Assembly: GCF_021497965.1 (NCBI RefSeq)
Contig: NZ_CP046525.1
Coordinates: 1,116,001-1,180,000 of the forward strand
Length of the DNA: 64,000 nt
Source: Streptococcus infantis
GTDB taxonomy: Bacteria > Bacillota > Bacilli > Lactobacillales > Streptococcaceae
Direction: 5' to 3'
Positions 18,028-26,800 of this stretch are shown here, piece by piece. Under the pieces are notes generated by a model. That model was not told the DNA's origin and did no database searches. It saw only the letters and a program-made list of their open reading frames with translations. How positions within the stretch are numbered: position 1 is the stretch's first letter; every line of letters begins with the position of its first letter. Made by a program: the position numbers and the translations under genes.

Positions 18028-18186
18028 CTTTTTTCTCCTTGCTTTTTGATGCAAGTCTCCTTATCTTATTATACCACAGACAAATAGGTATTTCCTTTTA
18101 TTCTATTATTTTTTAACGGCTTCTGTCACTTTCTTTCTCATCTGTTTTGTGTTATCATGTAATTGTAATGGAAGGAAGGAGAGAAC

Positions 18187-18798
18187 ATGTCTGCTATAGA
18201 ACGTATTACAAAAGCTTCTCATTTAATCGATATGAAAGATATTATTCGCGAGGGCAATCCAACCCTACGTGCTGTTGCTGAGGAGGTCACTTTCCCATTG
18301 AGTGATCAAGATATTATCCTCGGTGAGAAAATGATGCAATTTTTAAAACATTCACAAGATCCAGTTATGGCTGAAAAACTTGGACTACGTGGAGGAGTTG
18401 GACTTGCAGCACCACAATTGGACATCTCAAAACGCATCATCGCTGTTTTGGTTCCAAATATCACTGAGGATGGTGAAACACCTCAGGAAGCCTATGATTT
18501 ACAAGCTGTTATGTACAATCCTAAGATTGTTTCACACTCAGTTCAAGATGCTGCTCTAGGCGAGGGAGAAGGTTGTCTATCAGTCGATCGAGCTGTACCT
18601 GGTTATGTTATCCGTCATGCTCGAGTGACTGTTGACTACTTTGACAAGGATGGCGAAAAACATCGTATCAAGCTAAAAGGCTACAACTCAATCGTTGTCC
18701 AACATGAAATTGACCACTTAAATGGTATTATGTTTTACGATCGAATTAACGAAAAAGATCCCTTTGAAATCAAAGAAGGCCTACTCATTCTCGAATAA
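18187..18798 (+). CDS. def: Peptide deformylase
   Basis: 203 residues, type 2 (Gram-positive) deformylase, which removes the N-formyl group from new proteins. All three metal-site motifs are intact: GVGLAAPQ (residues 70-77), EGCLSV with Cys130, and HEIDH with His173, Glu174 and His177. The insertions between motifs fit the type 2 form. GGAAGGAGAGAAC precedes the ATG. It is followed by a terminator that carries the promoter of the next gene. Confidence 0.97.
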   Translation: MSAIERITKASHLIDMKDIIREGNPTLRAVAEEVTFPLSDQDIILGEKMMQFLKHSQDPVMAEKLGLRGGVGLAAPQLDISKRIIAVLVPNITEDGETPQEAYDLQAVMYNPKIVSHSVQDAALGEGEGCLSVDRAVPGYVIRHARVTVDYFDKDGEKHRIKLKGYNSIVVQHEIDHLNGIMFYDRINEKDPFEIKEGLLILE

Positions 18799-18800
18799 AG

Positions 18801-18830
18801 AAAATCCCGTTGCAATACGGGGTTTTATGT
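18801..18830 (+). terminator. def terminator, overlapping the next promoter
   Basis: AAAATCCCGT (18801-18810) pairs with ACGGGGTTTT (18817-18826, one G-T pair), followed by a short T-rich tail. The loop contains the -35 of the rlmB-like gene. Confidence 0.7.
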
Positions 18831-18836
18831 TATAAT
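18810..18836 (+). promoter_or_regulatory. Promoter of the rlmB-like gene, inside the def terminator
   Basis: TTGCAA (18810-18815), 15-nt spacer, TATAAT (18831-18836) preceded by TGT (extended -10). Exactly 6 nt separate it from the ATG at 18843, so transcription should begin on the start codon. Confidence 0.62.
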
Positions 18837-18842
18837 AGAGCC

Positions 18843-19571
18843 ATGAAAACAAATGATATTGTCTATGGCGTTCACGCCGTTACGGAAGCACTTTTAGCAA
18901 ACACAGGAAATAAACTCTATCTCCAAGATGATCTACGAGGAAAAAATGTAGAAAAGGTTAAGGAACTAGCTACAGAAAAGAAAGTATCTATCTCTTGGAC
19001 TTCAAAAAAATCACTTTCTGAAATGACTGAGGGTGCTGTTCACCAAGGTTTTGTTTTGCGTGTTTCTGAATTTGCCTATACAGAACTTGAGCAGATTCTT
19101 ACAAAAACACGCCAAGAAGAAAACCCACTACTGCTAATTCTTGATGGTTTAACAGACCCACATAATCTCGGTTCTATCTTGAGAACAGCGGATGCAACCA
19201 ATGTTTCAGGTGTTATTATTCCCAAACACCGAGCTGTCGGCGTCACTCCTGTCGTAGCAAAAACAGCAACAGGTGCGATTGAACATGTTCCTATTGCCCG
19301 AGTCACTAATCTTAGTCAAACCTTGGACAAACTCAAAGACGAGGGATTCTGGACTTTTGGAACTGATATGAACGGAACACCTTGCCATAAATGGAATACA
19401 AGTGGCAAAGTTGCTCTCATTATCGGAAATGAAGGAAAAGGTATTTCAAGTAACATCAAGAAGCAAGTGGACGAGATGATAACTATTCCAATGAATGGAC
19501 ATGTACAAAGCCTCAATGCCAGTGTTGCTGCTGCTATTCTCATGTACGAAGTCTTCCGAAATCGATTATAA
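18843..19571 (+). CDS. rlmB: 23S rRNA (guanosine-2'-O-)-methyltransferase, RlmB/TrmH family
   Basis: 242 residues, SPOUT (knotted) methyltransferase using S-adenosylmethionine. An N-terminal substrate-binding domain (about 1-80; NDIVYGVHAVTEALL) precedes the catalytic domain. The SPOUT motifs are DPHNLGSILRTADA, GNEGKGIS and SLNASVAAAILMYE. RlmB methylates G2251 of 23S rRNA; related enzymes act on other rRNA or tRNA sites, so the exact position is inferred. I start at ATG 18843; an upstream GTG/ATG would lie within the terminator. No Shine-Dalgarno is present. Confidence 0.9.
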   Translation: MKTNDIVYGVHAVTEALLANTGNKLYLQDDLRGKNVEKVKELATEKKVSISWTSKKSLSEMTEGAVHQGFVLRVSEFAYTELEQILTKTRQEENPLLLILDGLTDPHNLGSILRTADATNVSGVIIPKHRAVGVTPVVAKTATGAIEHVPIARVTNLSQTLDKLKDEGFWTFGTDMNGTPCHKWNTSGKVALIIGNEGKGISSNIKKQVDEMITIPMNGHVQSLNASVAAAILMYEVFRNRL

Positions 19572-19605
19572 AAAAGTTTCCAATCGTTTGATTGGAAACT
19601 TTTTT
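19570..19605. terminator. Bidirectional terminator between rlmB-like gene and trxB
   Basis: A perfect 16-bp stem, 19570-19585 against 19590-19605, with a 4-nt loop and A/T runs on both sides. It overlaps both stop codons. Confidence 0.92.
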
Positions 19606-20515
19606 AATTATGTTCAATGATATATTTATAGGCTTCTTGACCTGCAATAGCACCATCCCCAACTGCTGTTGTAACTTGACGAAGGTCTTTCTGACGAACA
19701 TCCCCAACTGCAAAGACACCAGCAACACTTGTCTTCATGTGGTCATCAGTCACAATCCAACCTGCCTGATCTCGAATCTGTAATTCTTGAACGAAATCAC
19801 TAACAGGATCTAATCCAACATAGATGAAAACACCACCAAAGGCTTGTTCTGTCACTTGTCCTGTTTTAACATTTTCAATGACAACTGACTCCACACGGTT
19901 TTCACCCTTGATTTCTTTGACAACAGAATCCCAAATGAACTTGATTTTTTCATTGGCAAAGGCGCGATCTTGCAAGACTTTTTGAGCACGAAGTTCATCT
20001 CGACGGTGAATGATGGTTACAGACTTAGCAAATCGTGTTAAGAAGATTGCTTCTTCAACTGCTGAGTCACCTCCACCTACGACCAATAAATCTTGGTCAC
20101 GGAAAAAGGCTCCATCACAAACGGCACAATAAGAAACACCACGGCTATTGAGTTCTTCTTCGCCTGGAACTTCCAATAGACGGTGCTTAGAACCTGTTGC
20201 TACGATAACTGTGCGAGTTTCATAAACTTGGTCGTCTGTTACGACTTTTTTAAATTCGCCATGGTCCTCAACATTTTCAACAAAGCCATAAAGATGCTCA
20301 ACACCAAGATTTTCAAGTGGTTCAAACATCTTTTCAGCTAATTCTGGACCGCTGATATTGGCATATCCTGGATAGTTTTCAATATCCGAAGTATTATTCA
20401 TCTGACCACCAGGAAGGCCACCTTCAATCAAAGCAACTTTCAGATTACTGCGTGCTGCATACAAGGCTGCAGTCATCCCAGCAGGACCTGCACCGATAAT
20501 AATCGTATCGTACAT
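19604..20515 (-). CDS. trxB: Thioredoxin reductase
   Basis: 303 residues, low-Mr flavoprotein that passes electrons from NADPH to thioredoxin. The FAD-binding GAGPAGMTAALYA starts at residue 8, the redox-active CAVCDG has Cys130 and Cys133, the NADPH-binding GGGDSAVEEA follows near 147, and the second FAD motif VFAVGDVR is near 273. GAAGGAAAGAG precedes the ATG. The small DUF4059 gene lies 65 nt upstream on the same strand. Confidence 0.97.
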   Translation of the reverse strand: MYDTIIIGAGPAGMTAALYAARSNLKVALIEGGLPGGQMNNTSDIENYPGYANISGPELAEKMFEPLENLGVEHLYGFVENVEDHGEFKKVVTDDQVYETRTVIVATGSKHRLLEVPGEEELNSRGVSYCAVCDGAFFRDQDLLVVGGGDSAVEEAIFLTRFAKSVTIIHRRDELRAQKVLQDRAFANEKIKFIWDSVVKEIKGENRVESVVIENVKTGQVTEQAFGGVFIYVGLDPVSDFVQELQIRDQAGWIVTDDHMKTSVAGVFAVGDVRQKDLRQVTTAVGDGAIAGQEAYKYIIEHN

Positions 20516-20580
20516 TCTCTTTCCTTCTTTCTTGTTGTAACTATTTTTATTCTAACGGATTATATCCTATTTAACAACTA

Positions 20581-20805
20581 TTATGCCTTGAGAACCAACA
20601 AGATGCTCATGGTTGCAAAAGACAATACTGGAATTGTTAGAACTCCAATCATAATCATATCATAGAGGTGAGCTTGACGCTCCTTAGCAGTTTTATCCGC
20701 ACCTGATAGAGCTCTAAAACCAATCCAAAGTCCTAAAATAACCAAGACTAGTAAAATCGTCAAAACCAAACTCTCTAAATACAAAGCAAATAGCTGAACT
20801 AACAT
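20581..20805 (-). CDS. Small two-helix membrane protein (DUF4059-like)
   Basis: 74 residues with two hydrophobic helices (about 8-30 and 49-71) separated by a basic loop containing GADKTAKERQAHLYD. I recall it as a conserved streptococcal protein beside trxB and the amino-acid ABC genes; no function is known to me. I start at ATG 20805, with GAGAG 5 nt upstream, rather than the ATG four codons before. Same strand as trxB, probably co-transcribed. Confidence 0.75.
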   Translation of the reverse strand: MLVQLFALYLESLVLTILLVLVILGLWIGFRALSGADKTAKERQAHLYDMIMIGVLTIPVLSFATMSILLVLKA

Positions 20806-20837
20806 GCTTTCTCTCATTTCTATTATTTTTAAAGAGT

Positions 20838-20866
20838 AAACCCAGTTAGCTTAGCCAACTGAGTTT
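20838..20866. terminator. Terminator-like hairpin after the ABC operon
   Basis: AAACCCAGTT pairs with AACTGAGTTT (one G-T pair) around a GCTTAGCC loop. It lies between the ABC ATPase stop and DUF4059. Confidence 0.6.
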
Positions 20867-20884
20867 TTCTTATCTTCTATTATA

Positions 20885-21628
20885 TCAAATATAGGTCCGT
20901 TTGTAACTAGCAAAGAACTCTTTTGTTCGTTCTTCTTTTGGATGATTGATGATTTCATCTGGTGTTCCAGATTCGATAATCTTTCCTTTGTCCAAGAACA
21001 AAACCTTATCAGCCACTTGAGAGACAAAGGACATATCATGACTCACCAAAATCATGGTTTGGCCTGATTTAGCGGCATTGGAGATAGATCTTTCTACCTC
21101 ACCAACCAATTCTGGATCCAGTGCTGAAGTTGGCTCATCCAAGAGTAAGACGTCCGGTTTCATAGCCAAAGCACGCGCCAAGGCTACTCGTTGTTTTTGT
21201 CCACCTGACAAGTGGCGAGGATAGTGTTGTTGACGATCAGATAAACCAACCTTAGCCAACTCTTCTTTAGCTATCTTAGTCGCCTCTTCATCGGATAGTT
21301 TTTTAACTACTACCAAACCTTCCTTGACATTGTCTAAGGCTGTTCTACGCTCAAACAGATTGAACTGTTGGAACACCATAGATAGTTTGCGACGAAGAGT
21401 CAGAATTTCTTCTTGCGTAATTTGAGAAAAATCCACTTTGAAATCATCAATCTGAATACTTCCACTATCAGGAGTTTCCAGGTAATTTAGGCTACGAAGA
21501 AAGGTTGATTTTCCTGCTCCTGATGAACCAATAAGAGCAACGACCTCTCCTTTTTGAATATCTAAGTTCAGATGGTCCAAAACAGTCTGACCTGAAAAGG
21601 ATTTGCTTAAATTTGAAATTTTAATCAT
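20885..21628 (-). CDS. Amino acid ABC transporter, ATP-binding protein
   Basis: 247 residues, polar amino-acid uptake (PAAT) ATPase that drives import at the membrane. Walker A GSSGAGKST near residue 34, Q-loop FQQFNLFERRT, signature LSGGQKQR near 142 and Walker [15 protein letters not shown] near 162 are all intact. Its ATG overlaps the stop of the permease gene. No substrate-binding protein gene is nearby, so the pair must use one encoded elsewhere; substrate unknown (cystine or glutamine-type systems are closest). Confidence 0.93.
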   Translation of the reverse strand: MIKISNLSKSFSGQTVLDHLNLDIQKGEVVALIGSSGAGKSTFLRSLNYLETPDSGSIQIDDFKVDFSQITQEEILTLRRKLSMVFQQFNLFERRTALDNVKEGLVVVKKLSDEEATKIAKEELAKVGLSDRQQHYPRHLSGGQKQRVALARALAMKPDVLLLDEPTSALDPELVGEVERSISNAAKSGQTMILVSHDMSFVSQVADKVLFLDKGKIIESGTPDEIINHPKEERTKEFFASYKRTYI

Positions 21629-22428
21629 TAGCGAAGCTCTCCTTTCACATCTGTCTCAACATTATCTGGTGCTGAAATCGCCATTTTTCTTTCAATGAAA
21701 CGACCAAGATTTTCAATAGCAATATTTACAACCCAATAAACTAGAGCTACTGAGATAAAACGTTCGAAATAACGATAATCTGCACCACCTAAGATTTGAG
21801 CTTGGGCAAAGACTTCTACGACACCCGCGCTGAAGGCTAGGGAAGTTCCCTTGGTCAAGCCAATGAGGGAGTTAATCAAGGTTGGTGTCGCAACTACTGC
21901 TGCATTTGGAATAATCACACGACGGTAAACTTGTGCACGTGTCATTCCAAGACTGCGAGCAGCTTCAATCTCACCAGGATTTACAGAAAGAATGGCTGCA
22001 CGGATGGTTTCACTAGCATAGGCTGCCTCGTTAAAGGCAAAGGCTACAATCGCAAACGCTGCAGCTGGAATCGCATTGATATTAAATGCAGTTCCCCATT
22101 GTTGATTCAATGCTTTAAGTGCCAAAGGAATTCCGTAATAAGTCAACATGAGTTGTACTAAAATAGGAGTTCCTTTTAAGAAACTAACAAAAAAGTCTTG
22201 TAATGGATAAAGAATTCTAACGCGATTGATTTTTACAATGGCAAAAAGCAGGGCTAGCATAATTCCAAAAAAAGCACCAAATACTGTCAACATCAAAGTT
22301 GTCGGTAATTGCTGTACTATTCTTGGAATCCCATCAAAGACTGAACGCCAACTAAAGAGTTTGCCGTCTGGGATATATTGCATCAAATTTTGATACCAAT
22401 CAGATGCTAAAATCGTTGTAACATTCAT
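21628..22428 (-). CDS. Amino acid ABC transporter, permease
   Basis: 266 residues, HisM/GlnP-type permease with about five membrane helices. The EAA loop is visible as EAARSLGMTRAQVYRRVIIPNA near residue 163, the site that docks with the ATPase. QQLPTTLMLTVFGAFFG begins the transport domain near residue 39. GAGAGGA lies about 9 nt before the ATG. First gene of a two-gene operon with the ATPase; no fused or adjacent binding protein. Confidence 0.93.
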   Translation of the reverse strand: MNVTTILASDWYQNLMQYIPDGKLFSWRSVFDGIPRIVQQLPTTLMLTVFGAFFGIMLALLFAIVKINRVRILYPLQDFFVSFLKGTPILVQLMLTYYGIPLALKALNQQWGTAFNINAIPAAAFAIVAFAFNEAAYASETIRAAILSVNPGEIEAARSLGMTRAQVYRRVIIPNAAVVATPTLINSLIGLTKGTSLAFSAGVVEVFAQAQILGGADYRYFERFISVALVYWVVNIAIENLGRFIERKMAISAPDNVETDVKGELR

Positions 22429-22583
22429 AGAAACATCCTCTCAAGATAATGATTCATTCTATCATACTTCTGCCCTAATATAAAATATTTGCTACGGCAC
22501 ATCGTACATTATCTACCTTCTAGTTTATCATACTTTAAAAGTGGGAGGTTATATATTTTACCTATCAAAGAGATAGAAAAAAA

Positions 22584-22940
22584 CTAATTCAACTCCAACT
22601 TATCGTATGTTTGTCGGTAACCAATCTGTTTCACCATCCCATTCTCCACTAATATTGGACGTTTTAACAACATACCATCACTAGCTAAAAGTTTGGCTGC
22701 TTCTTTGTTTGATAAAGTTCCAACCTTATCTTTTAAGCCAAGCTCACGATATTTGATACCACTAGTATTGAAAAATTGCTTCAATTCAAACCCAGAAGTT
22801 TCGAGCCAGTTTAAAATAACCTTTTCACTCGGAGTCTCTTCTACGATATGAACATCTTTATATTCTAGTCCGAGTTGATCTAATTCTTTCTTTGCTTTCT
22901 TACAAGTTGTACATTTTGGATATTCGATAAATTCTAACAT
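22584..22940 (-). CDS. ArsC/Spx-family protein
   Basis: 118 residues, thioredoxin-like fold. It has the redox pair Cys10-Thr-Thr-Cys13 in YPKCTTCKKA and the KRPILVENG motif near residue 93 with the conserved arginine. This is the Spx/MgsR/YffB group rather than a proven arsenate reductase; no ars genes are near. It could be a redox-sensing RNA polymerase partner or a thiol reductase. It follows ogt by 11 nt and is probably co-transcribed. Confidence 0.85.
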   Translation of the reverse strand: MLEFIEYPKCTTCKKAKKELDQLGLEYKDVHIVEETPSEKVILNWLETSGFELKQFFNTSGIKYRELGLKDKVGTLSNKEAAKLLASDGMLLKRPILVENGMVKQIGYRQTYDKLELN

Positions 22941-22951
22941 TTTTTCTCTTT

Positions 22952-23464
22952 CTATTTTTTATTTTCTTGATAACTTGCACCTTCATGATTCAAAAGCCAA
23001 ACCTTCTTATCGAGCCCCCAAGCATAGCCTGTCAGACGTCTCCCAGCCCCTAGCACACGGTGACAGGGGACAAGGATAGACCAGGGATTGCGCCCTACTG
23101 CTCCTCCGATTGCTTGGGCAGAAGCCACCTGCAAGTCCTTAGCTATTTGTCCATAAGTAACTGTCTGACCAAAAGGAATTCCACGCAAGTAGTTCCAGAC
23201 TCTTTTTTCGAAGTCACTACCGACAGGAGCTAAAGGCATCTTAGATAAGTCTTGATCTTGCCCCTTAAAATAAGTCTCTAAATAGGAAATAATTTGATTT
23301 AAAATGGGATGACTTTCAACAAGAGTTACATCATTTTCAGATAATCCCTTCTCAAAATCACTCTCTTCTTCAATCCATATTCCAAACAGATAGTGGTCAT
23401 CTGCAACCAGAGATAAAATCCCAACCGGAGACTTGTACAGCATTTTTGCATACTTCTTAGGCAT
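22952..23464 (-). CDS. ogt: Methylated-DNA--[protein]-cysteine S-methyltransferase
   Basis: 170 residues. Suicide DNA repair enzyme that moves alkyl groups from O6-methylguanine to its own cysteine. The active site PCHRVLG carries Cys134. Helix-turn-helix residues precede it (TVTYGQIAKDLQVASAQAIGG region, ~101-121), and a RNase-H-like N-terminal domain covers ~1-80. It overlaps the upstream GNAT gene by 8 nt, so they form one operon with the ArsC-like gene. Confidence 0.95.
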   Translation of the reverse strand: MPKKYAKMLYKSPVGILSLVADDHYLFGIWIEEESDFEKGLSENDVTLVESHPILNQIISYLETYFKGQDQDLSKMPLAPVGSDFEKRVWNYLRGIPFGQTVTYGQIAKDLQVASAQAIGGAVGRNPWSILVPCHRVLGAGRRLTGYAWGLDKKVWLLNHEGASYQENKK

Positions 23465-23957
23465 TTGATTTTATTTTTTGGTAGGCCAAGCGTTCCCCAT
23501 CTACTGGAACTTTACCGACCTGTTTAAAGCCAAGTTTTTCAAAAATATGCTGCATGGCTTTGTTTTTAGCGTGCGTATCTGAACGAAAATCTAGGTAATC
23601 AAAACCTTCAATCAAGCCTTCCAAAAAGGTCTGAGCAACACCTTGACCTTGCACATCACTGGCAACTGCGATACGATGAAATACTAAGTATTCTGATTCT
23701 CTTCCTTCCCAGTTTCCATCATAAATGGCTTCATAAGCTATTTCTGGACTCTTAGTCACTGCTGCATAGGCTAAGAGTTCTCCTTCCTCTAAGGCTACAT
23801 AAGCTTGACCAGATATAATATCTTCGATAATCGTATCTGCATCTGGATAGCCGTTTTGCCACTGAGTGCTACCAGCTTCTGCCAAACATTTCTTGGCTCC
23901 CTCAATCACTTGCATAATTGCATCAACTTCGTTTGGAAAGGCTAAACGAATTTCCAT
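23457..23957 (-). CDS. GNAT-family N-acetyltransferase
   Basis: 166 residues, acetyl-CoA-dependent acyltransferase fold. The acetyl-CoA loop is recognisable in HRIAVASDVQGQGVAQTFLEG (about residues 96-116) and a C-terminal motif IFEKLGFKQVG near 143. I start at ATG 23957 with GAGGAG just upstream; an ATG twelve codons earlier has no site. It leads an operon with ogt and the ArsC-like gene. The acetylated substrate cannot be read from sequence. Confidence 0.87.
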   Translation of the reverse strand: MEIRLAFPNEVDAIMQVIEGAKKCLAEAGSTQWQNGYPDADTIIEDIISGQAYVALEEGELLAYAAVTKSPEIAYEAIYDGNWEGRESEYLVFHRIAVASDVQGQGVAQTFLEGLIEGFDYLDFRSDTHAKNKAMQHIFEKLGFKQVGKVPVDGERLAYQKIKSNA

Positions 23958-24091
23958 CCTATCTCCTCTTTTCTGACTAGTTTCTCTCATCATAGCATAA
24001 TTTAAGGCTTTCTACAAGCAGTTAAAACTTGACTTTTAATTTCTATTATTCTATAATCTAGTTATCAAAACTAGATAAAAAGGAGTTGGAA

Positions 24092-24547
24092 ATGAAATCT
24101 GTTTTTTCCTACCCAAAATGGAAAGAAATTCCAAATATCAATCTCTATCTGGACCAGGTTTTACTTTATGTCAATCAAATCTGTCCTCCAGTTTCTCCTG
24201 ATAAGGAGAAAGGTTTGACAGCTTCTATGGTCAATAACTATGTAAAACATGGCTATCTGCCAAAACCTGATAAGAAAAAATACCAACGCAAACAAATCGC
24301 ACGATTGATAGCTATTACTACTCTCAAGTCCGTTTTTTCTATCCAAGAAATTGCTCAAACCCTTAATACCCTACACACAGACACTAATTCAGAAAAACTT
24401 TACAATGCTTTTGTGGACTATATGAATGAAGACATTGACCCAGCAAATCCTATTATCCAGGCAAGCTGCCAAACTGTCAAACTCTATCATCAAACACTAG
24501 CACTAGTCTATACAGAAACTGAAGAGGAGGAAACAAATGAATACTAG
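24092..24547 (+). CDS. DUF1836 family protein, HTH-like
   Basis: 151 residues. The middle part, with SMVNNYVKHGYLPKPDKKKY and the following basic helix RKQIARLIAITTLKSVFSI, resembles the DNA-recognition part of MerR-like regulators, so a DNA-binding role is likely but unproven. AAGGAG lies 6 nt before ATG 24092. Its stop overlaps the start of hlyIII by 11 nt, and the pair is conserved in streptococci as far as I recall, so it may regulate or work with that membrane protein. Confidence 0.8.
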   Translation: MKSVFSYPKWKEIPNINLYLDQVLLYVNQICPPVSPDKEKGLTASMVNNYVKHGYLPKPDKKKYQRKQIARLIAITTLKSVFSIQEIAQTLNTLHTDTNSEKLYNAFVDYMNEDIDPANPIIQASCQTVKLYHQTLALVYTETEEEETNEY

Positions 24548-25184
24548 TTTCAAACTTAGTAAACGACTTAGTTTTGGAGAAGAAATTGCCAACAGTGTCA
24601 CCCATGCTGTAGGAGCATTTCTCATGCTCATCCTACTTCCCATTTCATCAACCTATAGTTACGAGGCGCATGGATTTTTATCATCCATTGGTGTTTCGAT
24701 TTTTGTCATCAGCCTTTTTCTCATGTTTCTTTCATCCACTATTTATCATTCTATGGCTTACGGTTCCACTCATAAGTATGTCTTACGGATTATTGACCAT
24801 TCCATGATTTATGTGGCAATCGCTGGATCTTATACTCCTGTAGTTTTAACTTTGATGAACAACTGGTTTGGTTATCTCATTATCGCCATTCAGTGGGGAA
24901 CTACAATTTTCGGTATTCTTTATAAAATCTTTGCCAAAAAAGTCAACGAAAAATTCAGTCTCATTCTCTACCTCATCATGGGATGGCTTGTATTGGCTAT
25001 CTTACCAGCAATCATCAGTCAGACAAGTCCAATGTTTTGGAGTCTTATGGTATCAGGTGGCCTTTGCTATACAGTTGGCGCTGGATTCTACGCTAAAAAG
25101 AAACCATACTTCCATATGATTTGGCATCTCTTCATTCTAGCAGCCTCTGCTCTCCAATACATTGCTATTGTTTATTACATGTAA
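24537..25184 (+). CDS. Hemolysin III / TrhA family membrane protein (PAQR superfamily)
   Basis: 215 residues with seven predicted membrane helices. Family signatures are GEEIANSVTHAVGA at the N terminus, SSTIYHS near residue 75, and a C-terminal HMIWHLFILAAS, with conserved histidines that likely bind zinc as in PAQR receptors. Despite the name, a role in haemolysis is not established; homologues have been linked to membrane homeostasis. Co-transcribed with the DUF1836 gene. Confidence 0.92.
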   Translation: MNTSFKLSKRLSFGEEIANSVTHAVGAFLMLILLPISSTYSYEAHGFLSSIGVSIFVISLFLMFLSSTIYHSMAYGSTHKYVLRIIDHSMIYVAIAGSYTPVVLTLMNNWFGYLIIAIQWGTTIFGILYKIFAKKVNEKFSLILYLIMGWLVLAILPAIISQTSPMFWSLMVSGGLCYTVGAGFYAKKKPYFHMIWHLFILAASALQYIAIVYYM

Positions 25185-25218
25185 AAAAGAAGTTGGAAAA
25201 ATCCCAACTTCTTTTTTT
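25183..25218. terminator. Bidirectional terminator between hlyIII and pdxT
   Basis: AAAAAAGAAGTTGG (25183-25196) pairs with CCAACTTCTTTTTT (25204-25217). It overlaps both stop codons. Confidence 0.9.
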
Positions 25219-25789
25219 ATTTACACATATTTATAAAGTACTGATGCAGGCGAAGATCATTTGTCAATTCAGGATGAAAGGCGGTTACCAGCATATTTTT
25301 TTCTTGTGCCGCAACGATTTGATCGTTCACAATTGCTAAAACATCAACATCCTCACCAACACTACTGATAATCGGGCCACGGATAAAAGTCATTGGAATT
25401 TTTCCAACGCCCTTGCAGTCAGCTTCTGTATAAAAGCTTCCTAGCTGACGTCCATAGGCATTGCGCTCTACTACTATGTCCATGGTTGCTAGATGGCTTT
25501 CCTCTTTAGAAGTGATTTGTTTTGCTAGCAAAATTAAACCCGCACAAGTTCCAAAGACTGGTAAACCATTGAGAATAGCCTCTCTTAGAGGAATTAGCAT
25601 CTGCTGATCTCGCAACAGTTTCCCCATGGCCGTTGACTCACCGCCTGGCAAAATCAATCCTGATAGCTCACTTCTATGTTGCTGAAAATCTTCTAGGTTT
25701 CGCAGTTCAATACTTTCAACTCCTAGTTGAGCAAGCATTTTCTCGTGTTCTACAAAGGCACCTTGCAAGGCCAAGATTCCGATTTTCAT
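25217..25789 (-). CDS. pdxT: Pyridoxal 5'-phosphate synthase glutaminase subunit
   Basis: 190 residues, class I glutamine amidotransferase that supplies ammonia to PdxS. GALQ-type start ([11 protein letters not shown]), [12 protein letters not shown] near residue 46, nucleophile Cys82 in FGTCAGLI, and the His/Glu of AFHPEL near residue 170 are intact. Starts directly after the pdxS stop (gap of 0 nt), so the two are tightly coupled. Confidence 0.97.
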   Translation of the reverse strand: MKIGILALQGAFVEHEKMLAQLGVESIELRNLEDFQQHRSELSGLILPGGESTAMGKLLRDQQMLIPLREAILNGLPVFGTCAGLILLAKQITSKEESHLATMDIVVERNAYGRQLGSFYTEADCKGVGKIPMTFIRGPIISSVGEDVDVLAIVNDQIVAAQEKNMLVTAFHPELTNDLRLHQYFINMCK

Positions 25790-26665
25790 CTATTTTCCTC
25801 GCTCTGCCATGAGAATTTGGATTTCATTCTCATTGATACCAACCATGGCTTCTCCTAAGTCTTCCGAGATTTGAGCCAGAATTTGAGGATTCTGATAATT
25901 GGTAACAGCCTTGACAATTGCTGCTGCACGTTTAACAGGATCACCTGATTTGAAAATCCCTGAGCCAACAAACACACCTTCTGCACCTAGCTGCATCATA
26001 AGAGCAGCGTCCGCTGGTGTTGCAACCCCTCCAGCCGCAAAGTTAACAACTGGTAATTTTCCATGTTCGTGGACATATTGAACTAATTCTACAGGTACTT
26101 GGAGTTCTTTTGCAGCAACATATAACTCGTCCTCACGGAGGTTTTGAATGCGGCGAATTTCTTGATTCATCATACGCATATGACGAACCGCCTGAACGAT
26201 GTCTCCTGTTCCTGGTTCCCCTTTTGTACGGATCATAGAAGCTCCTTCAGAGATACGGCGCAAGGCTTCTCCCAAGTCTTTTGCACCACAAACAAAAGGA
26301 ACTTGGAATTCTTTCTTGTCCACATGGAAACGATCATCAGCTGGAGATAACACTTCACTCTCATCGATATAGTCAATCTCGATGGCTTCTAAAATTTGAG
26401 CTTCGACAAAATGTCCAATTCGAACTTTAGCCATAACTGGAATGCTGACTGCTTCTTGGATTTCCTTAATCATCTTTGGATCACTCATGCGAGAGACACC
26501 ACCCGCTGCACGAATATCAGCTGGGATTCGTTCCAAAGCCATAACTGCTGCTGCACCTGCAGCCTCAGCAATTCTTGCTTGTTCAGGGTTTTGGACATCC
26601 ATGATGACGCCACCTTTAAGCATCTGTGCCAAATTCTTATTTAATTCATAACGATTTTCAGTCAT
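25790..26665 (-). CDS. pdxS: Pyridoxal 5'-phosphate synthase lyase subunit
   Basis: 291 residues, (βα)8 barrel that builds PLP from ribose 5-phosphate, glyceraldehyde 3-phosphate and ammonia. The catalytic lysines lie in MAKVRIGHF near residue 81 and in [11 protein letters not shown] near 149; phosphate-binding [10 protein letters not shown] and [14 protein letters not shown] follow. I start at ATG 26665 (M-T-E-N-R-Y), with GAGG 9 nt upstream; an ATG five codons earlier overlaps that site. A tandem 22-bp repeat lies just upstream. Confidence 0.97.
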   Translation of the reverse strand: MTENRYELNKNLAQMLKGGVIMDVQNPEQARIAEAAGAAAVMALERIPADIRAAGGVSRMSDPKMIKEIQEAVSIPVMAKVRIGHFVEAQILEAIEIDYIDESEVLSPADDRFHVDKKEFQVPFVCGAKDLGEALRRISEGASMIRTKGEPGTGDIVQAVRHMRMMNQEIRRIQNLREDELYVAAKELQVPVELVQYVHEHGKLPVVNFAAGGVATPADAALMMQLGAEGVFVGSGIFKSGDPVKRAAAIVKAVTNYQNPQILAQISEDLGEAMVGINENEIQILMAERGK

Positions 26666-26683
26666 TTTTTTCATCCTCAATAG

Positions 26684-26727
26684 TTGTATTGGTAGCTACA
26701 GTTTTTTGTATTGATAGCTACAGTTTT
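26684..26727 (-). promoter_or_regulatory. Tandem 22-bp operator-like repeat upstream of pdxS
   Basis: Two abutting copies, 26684-26705 and 26706-26727, differ at one base (core TTGTATTGRTAGCTACAG on the plus strand). Two direct sites one helical double-turn apart fit a MocR-type regulator such as PdxR, known to control pdxST in pneumococcus; binding here is inferred. Confidence 0.65.
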
Positions 26728-26756
26728 ATTGTAAGGTATAAAAGACTGCATAACAA
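26728..26756 (-). promoter_or_regulatory. pdxST promoter candidate
   Basis: Minus-strand TTGTTA (26751-26756), 17-nt spacer, TACAAT (26728-26733). The tandem repeat begins at the downstream edge of this -10. An alternative weak -10 (TACAAC, 26684-26689) would put the repeats upstream, as an activator would need. Confidence 0.5.
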
Positions 26757-26800
26757 GATAAAATAAATCGATTTGTCCGGGTACAATTATCTCTATCACA

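Noticed and set aside
22441-22583. Terminator of the ArsC-like gene at the CTATC/GATAG hairpin
   Set aside because: On the minus strand the T run precedes the hairpin rather than following it.
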